Assembly: GCA_030635995.1 (NCBI GenBank)
Contig: DAOVXU010000007.1
Location: 1-20,886, forward strand
Source: Arcobacter sp.
GTDB taxonomy: Bacteria; Campylobacterota; Campylobacteria; Campylobacterales; Arcobacteraceae
Reading direction: 5' to 3'
Length of the DNA: 20,886 nt
Under the pieces are notes generated by a model, which worked only from the letters and a program-made list of their open reading frames with translations, was not told where the DNA came from and ran no database searches. Numbering within the stretch: the first letter of the stretch is position 1; every line of letters starts with the position of its first letter. Of the stretch, positions 7,035-14,489 are shown in pieces. The translations under genes were made by a program, and so were the position numbers.

Positions 7035-7817
7035 ATGGTAAGTGAACGAAGAAAGTTTATTTTAGGAACGGCGAGAGCTATTGGTTTAGCTGCTTTAGGT
7101 GGATTGGTATGGAGTGCTTATGTTGATGAAGTTACAGCAAATAAGTTAATATTAAGACCACCGGGTGCTTTAGAAGAAACAGATTTTTTAGCAACATGTA
7201 TTAAATGTGGTATGTGTGTTGAAGCTTGTCCTTTTGATACATTAGTACTTGCTGGTCCTGGAGATAATAAGCCTTTGGGAACACCATTTTTTATAACAAG
7301 AGAGAGTCCTTGTTATATGTGTCCTGATATCCCTTGTGTGCCTGTATGTCCTACAGGTGCATTGGATATAACAAAAGTTTCAACTAATAATGAGCTTGAT
7401 ATAAATAAAGCTCGTATGGGTGTAGCTATTGTTGATGATAAGAACTGTATAGCATTTTGGGGAATTCAATGTGATGCTTGTTATAGAGCATGTCCTTTAA
7501 TGGATGAAGCGATATTTTTAAAATATGAAAAAAATGAAAGAACAGGAAAACATGCTTTTTTAAAGCCTGTAATTAATACTGATATTTGTACTGGATGTGG
7601 GCTTTGTGAAAGAGCTTGTGTTACCAAAAAATCAGCTATTATTATACTTCCTCGTGAAGTAGCACTTGGTAAAGTGGGAGATCACTATATCAAAGGTTGG
7701 GATAAAGAGGATGAAAAAAGACTTGTAAATGCTGAGGCTGAAACTACTGTAACAAAAAGAAGTAATAGATCAGCGGCTGATTATGCGAATGATATGGGGG
7801 GACTATTAGATGACTAA
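7035..7817 (+). CDS. napG: Quinol dehydrogenase ferredoxin subunit NapG
   Basis: NapG is a periplasmic iron-sulfur protein that, with the membrane protein NapH, passes electrons from menaquinol towards NapB/NapA; there is no napC in this window. The 260 residues begin with a short Tat-like signal (ERRKFILGTARA, then a hydrophobic stretch). Four [4Fe-4S] motifs follow: CIKCGMCVEACP, CYMCPDIPCVPVCP, CDACYRACP and CTGCGLCERACV. The conserved RPPGA precedes the first. The ATG at 7035 has only a weak AAGAGAAAAGA before it. A lysine-rich frame just upstream in another phase could encode a longer original N-terminus. Its end overlaps napH by eight bases. Confidence 0.95.
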   Translation: MVSERRKFILGTARAIGLAALGGLVWSAYVDEVTANKLILRPPGALEETDFLATCIKCGMCVEACPFDTLVLAGPGDNKPLGTPFFITRESPCYMCPDIPCVPVCPTGALDITKVSTNNELDINKARMGVAIVDDKNCIAFWGIQCDACYRACPLMDEAIFLKYEKNERTGKHAFLKPVINTDICTGCGLCERACVTKKSAIIILPREVALGKVGDHYIKGWDKEDEKRLVNAEAETTVTKRSNRSAADYANDMGGLLDD

Positions 7818-8646
7818 TTTATGGGCACATTATAGATTTCTTATATTAAGAAGAATTACGCAAGTTGGTTTGATGTTATTATATGTTGGCGGTAATATTT
7901 GGGGTTGGAGTTTTATACAAGGAAACCTAAGTTCTTCAATGCTTTTTGGATTTATACCTTTAAGTGATCCATTTGCGGCAATACAAATGTTTGCAGCAGG
8001 TGCGGTTATGACAACAAATTTAATTGTTGGAGCATTGTTAATCACAATAGCTTATGGTCTAGTAGGTGGTAGAGTCTTTTGTAGTTGGGTGTGTCCTGTA
8101 AATATTATTACAGATGCAGCTAATTATTTAAGAAGAAGACTTGGATTTAATCAAGTTCAAAAAAAACAACCAGCAAGTAGAAGTGTAAGATATTGGGTTA
8201 TGATTTTAACTATAATTCTTTCATATATTTTAGGAGTAACGGCATTTGAATTTATCTCTCCAATATCAATAACTCATAGAGCTATTATATTTGGTCTTGG
8301 TTTGGGATGGACAGCAATGTTAATAATCTTCCTTTTTGATCTGTTTATATTAAAAAATGGATGGTGTGGTCATATTTGTCCTCTTGGTGGTTTTTATGGA
8401 ACTATTGGGAAAGTTGGACTTATAAGAGTAGATCATGATGAAGAAAAATGTACTGCTTGTATGAAATGTAAAGAGGTTTGTCCAGAAAGTCAAGTACTTT
8501 TTATGATAAGTAAATCTTCTGAACAAATTTTAGATGGGGCTTGTACAAATTGTGGTAGATGTATTGAGGTGTGTGATGATGATGCCCTCAATTTCTCTAT
8601 TAGAAAACTCGCAAAGGAGAAAATTAAAAATGAAAATAATAAATAA
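7810..8646 (+). CDS. napH: Quinol dehydrogenase membrane subunit NapH
   Basis: NapH is the inner-membrane partner of NapG and takes part in menaquinol oxidation. The 278-residue protein has four hydrophobic helices (roughly residues 16-36, 61-85, 127-150 and 165-187). Two cysteine motifs of the C-x3-CP type follow helices 2 and 4 (FCSWVCP and WCGHICP). At the C-terminus are two cytoplasmic [4Fe-4S] motifs, CTACMKCKEVCP and CTNCGRCIEVC. It starts inside the end of napG (eight-base overlap), and its last 17 bases overlap the start of napB, so the three are tightly coupled. Length and topology are normal for the family. Confidence 0.96.
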   Translation: MTNLWAHYRFLILRRITQVGLMLLYVGGNIWGWSFIQGNLSSSMLFGFIPLSDPFAAIQMFAAGAVMTTNLIVGALLITIAYGLVGGRVFCSWVCPVNIITDAANYLRRRLGFNQVQKKQPASRSVRYWVMILTIILSYILGVTAFEFISPISITHRAIIFGLGLGWTAMLIIFLFDLFILKNGWCGHICPLGGFYGTIGKVGLIRVDHDEEKCTACMKCKEVCPESQVLFMISKSSEQILDGACTNCGRCIEVCDDDALNFSIRKLAKEKIKNENNK

Positions 8647-9292
8647 AATAGCTTTAAGTGTAGCTGTTGCATCAAGTATCTTATTAACGGGATGTGGTGA
8701 TACTGCTAAAGTTGCAGCACCTGAAGTTGCAAAAGCATCAATAAGTGAAGAGTCTTTAGGACTTAGAAAGACAGATTTATATTCTGAAACTTTTGAAACA
8801 GTTGGTGAAGAGACAAAATATAGTACGGCAGCAGCTACTACATCAGAAACTTATGAGAGAGCATTTCAGGATGCTCCACCAATGGTTCCTCATGATGTAA
8901 CAGAGTATTTACCAATTAAAATTAGTAGAAATGCTTGTCTTGATTGTCATGTACCAGGTGTTGCTGAGAGTATGGGTGCATTACCTTATCCTCCATCACA
9001 TATGATGAACTTTAGACCTGATACTAACATTGCGTCTGATGGTAGAATAGAATTAAATGGTAAAGCTGTTGATAATACTTCAGATGAAGATCGTTCAGAT
9101 GTGTCAATTAAAAAATTGACTAAATTATCTGGTTCTAGATTTAACTGTTCTCAATGTCATGCTCCTCAATCACAAATGAAGGCATTAGTTGAAAATACTT
9201 TTGAAGCTGACTTTACAAGTAAAGATGGTGCTAGTAAATCTAGTTATGTAGGTACTAGTTTAACTGATGGTTTAGATACATTAATTAAATAA
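8630..9292 (+). CDS. napB: Diheme cytochrome c NapB, small subunit of nitrate reductase, with a lipobox
   Basis: NapB is the periplasmic diheme electron donor to NapA. The 220-residue protein has two heme sites, CLDCH (103-107) and CSQCH (173-177). His88 (MVPHD) and His124 (PSHMM) are candidate distal ligands. The frame is open further upstream, but the ATG at 8630 is chosen because AAGGAG lies at 8614-8619 and a signal sequence follows at once. That signal ends in LTGC (19-22), a good lipoprotein signal peptidase II site, so the mature protein may be tethered to a membrane instead of being soluble as in E. coli. The start overlaps the end of napH by 17 bases. Confidence 0.95.
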   Translation: MKIINKIALSVAVASSILLTGCGDTAKVAAPEVAKASISEESLGLRKTDLYSETFETVGEETKYSTAAATTSETYERAFQDAPPMVPHDVTEYLPIKISRNACLDCHVPGVAESMGALPYPPSHMMNFRPDTNIASDGRIELNGKAVDNTSDEDRSDVSIKKLTKLSGSRFNCSQCHAPQSQMKALVENTFEADFTSKDGASKSSYVGTSLTDGLDTLIK

Positions 9293-9300
9293 GTAAAAAA

Positions 9301-9849
9301 ATGAATAGAAGAGAGCTTTTTAGCTCTCTTGCTTCACCTTTTGAAAAAGAAGAGATGAATCAAGAGAGTATTGTTGTACGGCCACCATATTATAAAGATG
9401 AAAGAGATTTTTTACTCCTTTGTATATCTTGTGAAGATAAAATGTGTCAAAGTGCTTGTGAAGAAAATATTATAATCATTCAAGAGGATGGTACTCCTAA
9501 ATTAGATTTTACAAATAGTGGCTGTACTTATTGTAATGATTGTGCAAAAGCATGTAAACCAAATGTCTTAAAAAAGAAATATAAACAAAATATTAATGTA
9601 ACATTTAGTATAGACCCATTAAAATGTCTTAGTTGGAATCAAACAATGTGTTTTTCTTGTAAAGATCCATGTTTGGATGATGCAATAAAATTTGTTGGAA
9701 TATTTAAACCAGAAATTAAAACTGATTTATGTACATCGTGTGGATATTGTGTGAAGGTATGTCCTACAAATGCAATATCTTTTATAATGAATGAAGATTC
9801 CGAAGAGAAAGAAAACGAAAGCGAAAAAGAAACTGAGGAGGAAACTTAA
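9301..9849 (+). CDS. napF: Ferredoxin-type protein NapF
   Basis: NapF is a cytoplasmic iron-sulfur protein linked to NapA maturation in other bacteria. The 182 residues start with RRELFSSL, then VVRPPYYKDERDFLLLC, which aligns with E. coli NapF. Sixteen cysteines form four sites: Cys41/44/49/53, Cys75/78/81/85, Cys109/117/120/124 and Cys144/147/150/154. The first has a C-x2-C-x4-C-x3-C spacing, wider than usual, and the third has the C-x7-C-x2-C-x3-C spacing also seen in E. coli. A glutamate-rich tail follows the last cluster (about residues 164-182) and has no counterpart in E. coli NapF. The gene starts eight bases after napB with a poor Shine-Dalgarno, so it probably depends on coupling. 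Confidence 0.92.
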   Translation: MNRRELFSSLASPFEKEEMNQESIVVRPPYYKDERDFLLLCISCEDKMCQSACEENIIIIQEDGTPKLDFTNSGCTYCNDCAKACKPNVLKKKYKQNINVTFSIDPLKCLSWNQTMCFSCKDPCLDDAIKFVGIFKPEIKTDLCTSCGYCVKVCPTNAISFIMNEDSEEKENESEKETEEET

Positions 9850-9850
9850 A

Positions 9851-10165
9851 ATGGCAGTAAAATTTATATCTCATGTAGAGCAAGATAAAGTAGGTGGTTG
9901 GTATATTAAACTTACAGATACATTAGAAGAAACTGATGTAATATGTAAAGATTTAGATGAATATGCTACTCAAATTGATGAATTGGGTGGTGAATATGGT
10001 GGAGACATTGAAGTTGTATGGACAAGATCAAATCAACTCTCACCAGATAATTATCGTGATTTAGAAGAGAAAATGGCAATATTACAGGAAAAATATCAAG
10101 ATGAGATAGATAAAATTAATGGTGATGATCAATCATCTGATGATGGGTTTAATCCAAATGTTTAA
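9851..10165 (+). CDS. Unknown acidic protein in the nap operon
   Basis: I do not recognise this 104-residue protein. It has no signal sequence, no membrane helix and only one cysteine, so it is probably cytoplasmic and binds no heme or iron-sulfur cluster. It is rich in Asp and Glu. An N-terminal part (MAVKFISHVEQDKVGGWYIKL) looks like a beta-strand start, a helical part lies near 60-95 (DLEEKMAILQEKYQDEIDKI), and a low-complexity Asp/Ser/Asn tail follows. The ATG at 9851 is preferred over earlier starts because GAGGAGG ends eight bases before it; the upstream extension is only the napF acidic tail read in another frame. It follows napF by one base and overlaps napL by eight bases. The context suggests an accessory role in NapA maturation or nap regulation; this is inference. 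Confidence 0.8.
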   Translation: MAVKFISHVEQDKVGGWYIKLTDTLEETDVICKDLDEYATQIDELGGEYGGDIEVVWTRSNQLSPDNYRDLEEKMAILQEKYQDEIDKINGDDQSSDDGFNPNV

Positions 10166-11141
10166 AATTTTATTTTTAGGTTTATTTATAATTTTAAATC
10201 TAAATGCAATGGACTTAAAGCCAACTTATATATATGAAGCTAGTGGAAGTGTTACAGATATTGTATCAAGTAAAGGTAAGATATATGTTGCTACAGATGC
10301 ATCTGGTGTAGATATTTTTGATTTAAAAACTAAAAAATTAATAAATAAAATTAAAGTAGCTCAGATAAAAGATTTTATGGGTGATGTTATAGATGCTAAA
10401 GTTTACAATGTAGATATATATAATGATAAAGTTTTATTAACAGCACAAGCAGCAAAAGGCTTTAGAGAAATTCATATATATGAAAATGGTAAAGTTGAAA
10501 CGGCTATTGGTATTGATAAAAAAATGTTTATTTCAAAAGCTAAGTTTATAGATGATGAACATATATTAATTTCTCTTTTAGGAAATGATATGTATCTATA
10601 TAATTATAAATCAAAAAAGATGGTTTGGCGAATTGATGTAAGACCTCCTGATGCTGTATTTAATTCAACATTTGCAGATTTTGCTTTAAATGAAGATAGA
10701 ACTATTGCTGTTGTAGCAGATGAAAGTGGTGATCTAAAAATTGTTGATATTCAAAAAGCAAAGGTTATACAAGTATTAGCTGATAGAAATCTTGATAAAG
10801 TTTTTAAGGTAGATTATAAAAATAATAAAATCATAACAGCAGGACAAGATGGTAGATGTTTTGTATATAATTTAAAGAATAATACAGATTATTTTTTAAG
10901 AGAAGAGCTTAATTGGTTTTTAATTTATGGTGCAGGATTAACTCCTAGTGGAAAACTTGGTGCATATGCAAGTGATGAAAATAATAATGTAACAGTATTT
11001 GATACTACTACAAAAAAAGAATTATATAAACTTGGACAAAATCTTATGACATTATCTTCAATTTTATTTATAAATGAAACTGAGATATTTGTAACTACAG
11101 ATTCAAATAAATTTAATTATTATAATTTAAAGGATAAATAA
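10158..11141 (+). CDS. napL: NapL, periplasmic beta-propeller (WD40-like) nap accessory protein
   Basis: A 327-residue protein with a cleavable signal peptide (MFKILFLGLFIILNLNAM). Repeated short beta-strand units of the WD40/YVTN kind follow, for example KGKIYVATDASGVDIFDLKTKK, DKVLLTAQAAKGFREIHIYE and NRTIAVVAD-like segments. NapL is found in the nap clusters of Campylobacterota, and its exact role is not settled. The ATG at 10158 is chosen because the signal peptide begins there; in-frame methionines upstream lie inside the coding part of the previous gene, with which it overlaps by eight bases. Its stop overlaps the start of the PAS gene (TAATG). Confidence 0.88.
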   Translation: MFKILFLGLFIILNLNAMDLKPTYIYEASGSVTDIVSSKGKIYVATDASGVDIFDLKTKKLINKIKVAQIKDFMGDVIDAKVYNVDIYNDKVLLTAQAAKGFREIHIYENGKVETAIGIDKKMFISKAKFIDDEHILISLLGNDMYLYNYKSKKMVWRIDVRPPDAVFNSTFADFALNEDRTIAVVADESGDLKIVDIQKAKVIQVLADRNLDKVFKVDYKNNKIITAGQDGRCFVYNLKNNTDYFLREELNWFLIYGAGLTPSGKLGAYASDENNNVTVFDTTTKKELYKLGQNLMTLSSILFINETEIFVTTDSNKFNYYNLKDK

Positions 11142-11584
11142 TGGAATATAATCAAGCAGAATTTTTATTTGAAACAGAAGTTCCTTCTGGTGAACTTATT
11201 GTTTCAAGAACAGATTTAAAGGGTATAATCACATATGCGAATGATACTTTTTTAGAAATTAGTGGATTTTCACATGATGAATTAATAGGAAAAAATCACA
11301 ATGTTGTAAGACATCCAGATATGCCAAAAATTGCTTTTTCAAATCTTTGGGAAACAATCAAAAATGAAAAAAAATGGAATGGTAATGTTAAAAATATCCG
11401 TAAAGATAAAGGTTTTTATTGGGTAAATGCTACAATATCTGGTGTATATAAAGATGGTAAATTAGTTGAGTATAAATCTATTAGAGTACCAATAAGTAAT
11501 GAAGAAAAAATGACTTCTCAAAAAGAATATGATGAACTTAAAATAAAAAATAATGAAAAACAAAGACATATTGTCTATAAATAA
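11141..11584 (+). CDS. Stand-alone Aer/CetB-type PAS domain protein
   Basis: A 147-residue cytoplasmic protein consisting of one PAS domain (about residues 15-125) and a short charged tail. It follows the Aer pattern closely: ANDTFLEISGF, then HNVVRHPDMP, then WNGNVKNIRKDKGFYWVNA. In Aer these parts bind FAD and sense redox state. There is no transmembrane, chemoreceptor, kinase or GGDEF part. The closest described arrangement is Campylobacter CetB, a free PAS protein that works with the chemoreceptor-like CetA in energy taxis. Its start overlaps napL by one base with AAAGGA in place, and napD follows 15 bases later, so it is a true member of the nap operon. FAD binding is inferred from family motifs. 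Confidence 0.88.
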   Translation: MEYNQAEFLFETEVPSGELIVSRTDLKGIITYANDTFLEISGFSHDELIGKNHNVVRHPDMPKIAFSNLWETIKNEKKWNGNVKNIRKDKGFYWVNATISGVYKDGKLVEYKSIRVPISNEEKMTSQKEYDELKIKNNEKQRHIVYK

Positions 11585-11599
11585 TAAAAGGTAAATAAA

Positions 11600-11980
11600 A
11601 TGAATATATCAAGTGTAGTAGTACAAACAGTTCCAAAATTTTTAGATAATGTTGTTGAAGCTTTAAAGAATAGTGATGCGTGTGATTATCACCTTCATGA
11701 TGAAAAAGGTAGAATTATTGTAACTATAGAGGGTGAAGATGTATCTGAAGAGTTAAAAAAGATGAAGGTTATAGAAGTTATACCTCATGTTGTAAGTGCA
11801 GAGATGCAAATGGCATATAGTGAAGATGAACTTGAAGCAAATATGGAAAGACTTGAAAATGCAGATGTAGTACCTAAAATGTTAAAAGATGAGAATATTA
11901 AAGTAGAAGATATTATTTATAGAGGTGACTTAAAGAAAAAAGATCTTGAAGGATTCGCTAAAACATTTGATGATGTATAG
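11600..11980 (+). CDS. napD: NapD, chaperone for the NapA Tat signal
   Basis: NapD binds the twin-arginine signal of NapA in the cytoplasm and holds back export until the cofactor is inserted. The 126-residue protein begins MNISSVVVQTVPKFLDNVVEALKN, the conserved ferredoxin-like fold start. It continues with CDYHLHDEKGRIIVTIEGE and IPHVVSAEMQMAYSEDE. It has a C-terminal extension of roughly 35 residues beyond the E. coli protein (VPKMLKDENIKVEDIIYRGD onward), as in some Campylobacterota. AAAAGG precedes the ATG. It is the last gene of the nap operon and ends 18 bases before the convergent moeA stop. Confidence 0.95.
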   Translation: MNISSVVVQTVPKFLDNVVEALKNSDACDYHLHDEKGRIIVTIEGEDVSEELKKMKVIEVIPHVVSAEMQMAYSEDELEANMERLENADVVPKMLKDENIKVEDIIYRGDLKKKDLEGFAKTFDDV

Positions 11981-11983
11981 TCT

Positions 11984-12023
11984 ACAATAAGAAAGATTTA
12001 ATTAAAAAAATCTTTCTTATTGT
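11984..12023. terminator. Hairpin between convergent napD and moeA, likely terminator
   Basis: Bases 11984-11998 pair perfectly with 12009-12023 (15 bp) across a loop of about ten bases. The stem covers the last codons and stop of moeA and follows the napD stop closely. Neither side has a long T-tract after the stem, so termination may be partial or the hairpin may act in mRNA 3'-end protection. Confidence 0.65.
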
Positions 12024-13215
12024 TTGTAAAAAATTTCCAATTTATAGGAACTATCTTTATGGTAGTTCCTTTTTTTATTCTATCAGTGTGTTTATCTAAT
12101 ATTATAATACTATTACAGTTATGTAATACTCCCACCATCCCTGGCATTCTTTTTTCAGATGCTTCAAAATATTCACCATCAAAAAAACCTGGAACTATAG
12201 TTGTTCTACCTTTTTTATTAAAAAAATCACTTTTCATTTTTGTGTGTATTGTATTGTGAAATACATCTTTATTACCAGTTAATTTTTGTAAAATAATTTT
12301 ACCAAAAACTTCAAAAATAAGTGCTGCTGCTAAAGGATTACCTGGTAAATTTAGAATATATGTATTACCAATCTTACCAAATACAGTGGGTTTTCCTGGT
12401 TTTATCTCTATTCCGTCAAATAATACTTCCATATTAAATTCATTAAAGGCATCTTTAGTAAAATCTGCATCACCAACACTTACCCCACCACTAGTAATAA
12501 TAAAATCAGAATATAAAGAATTTGAAATCATCTCTTTAAGAGATTCTATATTGTCTTTTGCCATACCTACAAATGTTACATCCGCACCCAATTCTTTTGC
12601 ACGAGCAAGTAGGGTAGGTGTATTTGAATTGTATATTTGATAATCTTCAATCTTTTCATAATGTAATTTTAACTCTTCTCCACTTGTAAATACAGAAATT
12701 TTAGGCTGTCTATAAACTTTAATATGAGTTATACCTTGAGAAGATAGCATTGTAACTGTAGCAAAATTTATCTCATCACCATCAGATAAAATTTTATCCT
12801 CTTTTTTAATATCTTCTCCAAAAAATCTTATATGTTGATTTTTTTTAATATTATTAGGTAATAATATATAATCATCATCTAATTTAGTTACTTGTTCATA
12901 TGGTATTATAGCTTCTATACTTGCAGGTACTCTTGATCCAGTCATTATTTTAATAGCTTGTGAAATATTAATATCTGTTTGTTTTGAAGAACCTGCTAAA
13001 ATTGTATCAATAACCTTAACTTTTTGATTTGTATCTTTTAGTTTTACTCCATAGCCATCCATTGCTGAATTGTTAAATGTTGGAAGTGAATGTGTTGAAT
13101 AAACATCTTGTGCACTAATTCTATTTTGTGTGTTTTCAATTGGTACGATTTCAAATGATACCTTACTGATATTTGAATCTATAATACTTAATGCTTCTTG
13201 TATAGAAATACTCAT
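11998..13215 (-). CDS. moeA: Molybdopterin molybdenumtransferase MoeA
   Basis: MoeA inserts molybdenum into adenylylated molybdopterin in the cytoplasm, the late step of cofactor synthesis needed by NapA. The 405-residue protein shows the conserved order NSAMDGYGV, IMTGSRVPASIEAIIPYEQ, ISVFTSGEELKL, IITSGGVSVGDADF and PGKPTVFGKIGNTYILNLPGNP. It ends with the small C-terminal domain. Length is typical. The ATG at 13215 follows AAAGGGA at good spacing. The gene is convergent with the nap operon and shares a hairpin with it; upstream it diverges from the small membrane protein gene. Confidence 0.97.
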   Translation of the reverse strand: MSISIQEALSIIDSNISKVSFEIVPIENTQNRISAQDVYSTHSLPTFNNSAMDGYGVKLKDTNQKVKVIDTILAGSSKQTDINISQAIKIMTGSRVPASIEAIIPYEQVTKLDDDYILLPNNIKKNQHIRFFGEDIKKEDKILSDGDEINFATVTMLSSQGITHIKVYRQPKISVFTSGEELKLHYEKIEDYQIYNSNTPTLLARAKELGADVTFVGMAKDNIESLKEMISNSLYSDFIITSGGVSVGDADFTKDAFNEFNMEVLFDGIEIKPGKPTVFGKIGNTYILNLPGNPLAAALIFEVFGKIILQKLTGNKDVFHNTIHTKMKSDFFNKKGRTTIVPGFFDGEYFEASEKRMPGMVGVLHNCNSIIILDKHTDRIKKGTTIKIVPINWKFFTNNKKDFFN

Positions 13216-13313
13216 ATCTATCCCTTTATTTTTAATATATATTTATATGTTATAATACCACATATCGCCTTATGGTGATTTAATTTTTACAAATAATATA
13301 AAAAGGTTCTATA
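13216..13313. promoter_or_regulatory. Divergent promoter region between moeA and the small membrane protein gene
   Basis: The gap is AT-rich. On the minus strand TATTATAA (near 13251-13258) could serve moeA. On the plus strand AATATAAAA lies too close to the TTG start to be a convincing -10 box. A short near-palindrome ATCGCC-N4-GGTGAT spans 13264-13279, with one G-T mismatch; I cannot assign it to a regulator. Confidence 0.3.
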
Positions 13314-13730
13314 TTGGACGCAGGAACACAACTTATTTCATCTTCTACAACAACACATATATTTGCTATATTTGCATTACTTATTGTTATTGGTTTTAAT
13401 TATTATACAGTTTATAAAGAGAAAAATTTTATGATAATGGCTCGAAGATTAAAAAAAGCTACACCATTTTTTCATTCTATAAATTTTATTATTGCATATT
13501 TAGGAGCAGTATTATCTGCATTTACACATGATCTTAGTCCAACAGTTATATTGATGATACCTGTAACATTATTTTTAATGATAACAGAGATAAAACGATA
13601 TAAAAAAATGAGAGTAATTAGGATGAAGGATATTGAACTTCAAGAAGAATTTAAAGTATTTGCTAAGAAAATATATTTAGTTCAAACTTTTGCTATAGTT
13701 ATGATGTATATTATTGCAGTACTTTTTTAA
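13314..13730 (+). CDS. Small integral membrane protein, unknown function
   Basis: A 138-residue hydrophobic protein with four predicted helices at about residues 14-32, 50-72, 74-92 and 118-138. Basic loops lie between them, including KEKNFMIMARRLKKA and RYKKMRVIRMKD. No catalytic or binding motif is evident. The TTG at 13314 is used: AAAAGG ends seven bases before it, and no ATG occurs before residue 40. It lies ten bases upstream of rsmE on the same strand, so the two are probably co-transcribed, and it is divergent from moeA. I do not recognise the family. The several positive charges in loop 1 and the helix count suggest an inner-membrane protein. Confidence 0.75.
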   Translation: MDAGTQLISSSTTTHIFAIFALLIVIGFNYYTVYKEKNFMIMARRLKKATPFFHSINFIIAYLGAVLSAFTHDLSPTVILMIPVTLFLMITEIKRYKKMRVIRMKDIELQEEFKVFAKKIYLVQTFAIVMMYIIAVLF

Positions 13731-13739
13731 TTAGTTACT

Positions 13740-14411
13740 ATGCAATTTACTTTTCATAAAGATGTGGGAGATGATACACTTAAAATAGATGGAGATTTAC
13801 ATAAATATCTTTTTAAAGTAAGAAGACATAATTCAAATAAGAATCTTTTTTTTAGAAATATGGAAGATGATATTTTATATGAATATCAAATAATAAGTGT
13901 TAATAGAAGAGATACAAATTTTCAATTAGTAAATCAAGTGTTTAAACCAATTAAACCTAAAAAAGAGCTACATATAGGTTGGTGTAAAATTGATATTAAA
14001 AATATTGAAAAAATGTTACCATCCTTAAATGAGATAGGGGTAACAAAAATTACGTTTATAAATTGTGATTACTCCCAAAATAATATAAAAATAAACTATG
14101 AAAAATTAGATAAATTACTTATCAATTCATCATCACAAAGCGGCAGAAGTGATAAAATAGTATTTGACGTAGTTGGAAGTCTAAATGAGTTTAAAAAGCT
14201 TTATAGTGATTGCTATATGTTTAATTTTTCTCAAAATAGTATTCAAGAAAATATTGATGATATTAAAACAATTGTATTGGGTTGTGAAGGTGGATTTTCA
14301 TCTACAGAAATAGAAATATTTAATACTAATAAAATAGTAGGTGTAAATTCAGATTTAATTTTAAGAAGTGAGACAGCAATTATAGCGATCGCAAGTAAAA
14401 TTATTTTATAA
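13740..14411 (+). CDS. rsmE: 16S rRNA m3U1498 methyltransferase RsmE
   Basis: RsmE methylates N3 of U1498 in 16S rRNA using S-adenosylmethionine, in the cytoplasm. The 223-residue protein has the small N-terminal PUA-like part (HKYLFKVRRH) and a SPOUT knot domain. The SPOUT signature is LGCEGGFSSTEIEIF and LILRSETAIIAIASKIIL near the C-terminus. Length is slightly short but complete. No clear Shine-Dalgarno precedes the ATG at 13740. The preceding membrane-protein gene ends ten bases upstream. The gene is followed by a strong hairpin terminator. Confidence 0.95.
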   Translation: MQFTFHKDVGDDTLKIDGDLHKYLFKVRRHNSNKNLFFRNMEDDILYEYQIISVNRRDTNFQLVNQVFKPIKPKKELHIGWCKIDIKNIEKMLPSLNEIGVTKITFINCDYSQNNIKINYEKLDKLLINSSSQSGRSDKIVFDVVGSLNEFKKLYSDCYMFNFSQNSIQENIDDIKTIVLGCEGGFSSTEIEIFNTNKIVGVNSDLILRSETAIIAIASKIIL

Positions 14412-14416
14412 AATAA

Positions 14417-14449
14417 AAAAAGGGTAACTCTTCAAGAGTTACCCTTTTT
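14417..14449. terminator. Bidirectional rho-independent terminator between rsmE and the cytochrome c gene
   Basis: A 15-16 bp stem built from AAAAAGGGTAACTCT and its complement around a three-base loop, with A-runs on the left and T-runs on the right. It lies six bases after rsmE and 40 bases after the end of the minus-strand cytochrome gene, so it serves both. Confidence 0.92.
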
Positions 14450-14489
14450 CTTACATAAATTTTAAGTTATATAACCTAGAGTATTTAAT

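Noticed and set aside
8534..8629. Longer N-terminus for NapB
   Set aside because: The extension lies inside the napH iron-sulfur motif region and would bury the signal sequence; AAGGAG selects the ATG at 8630.
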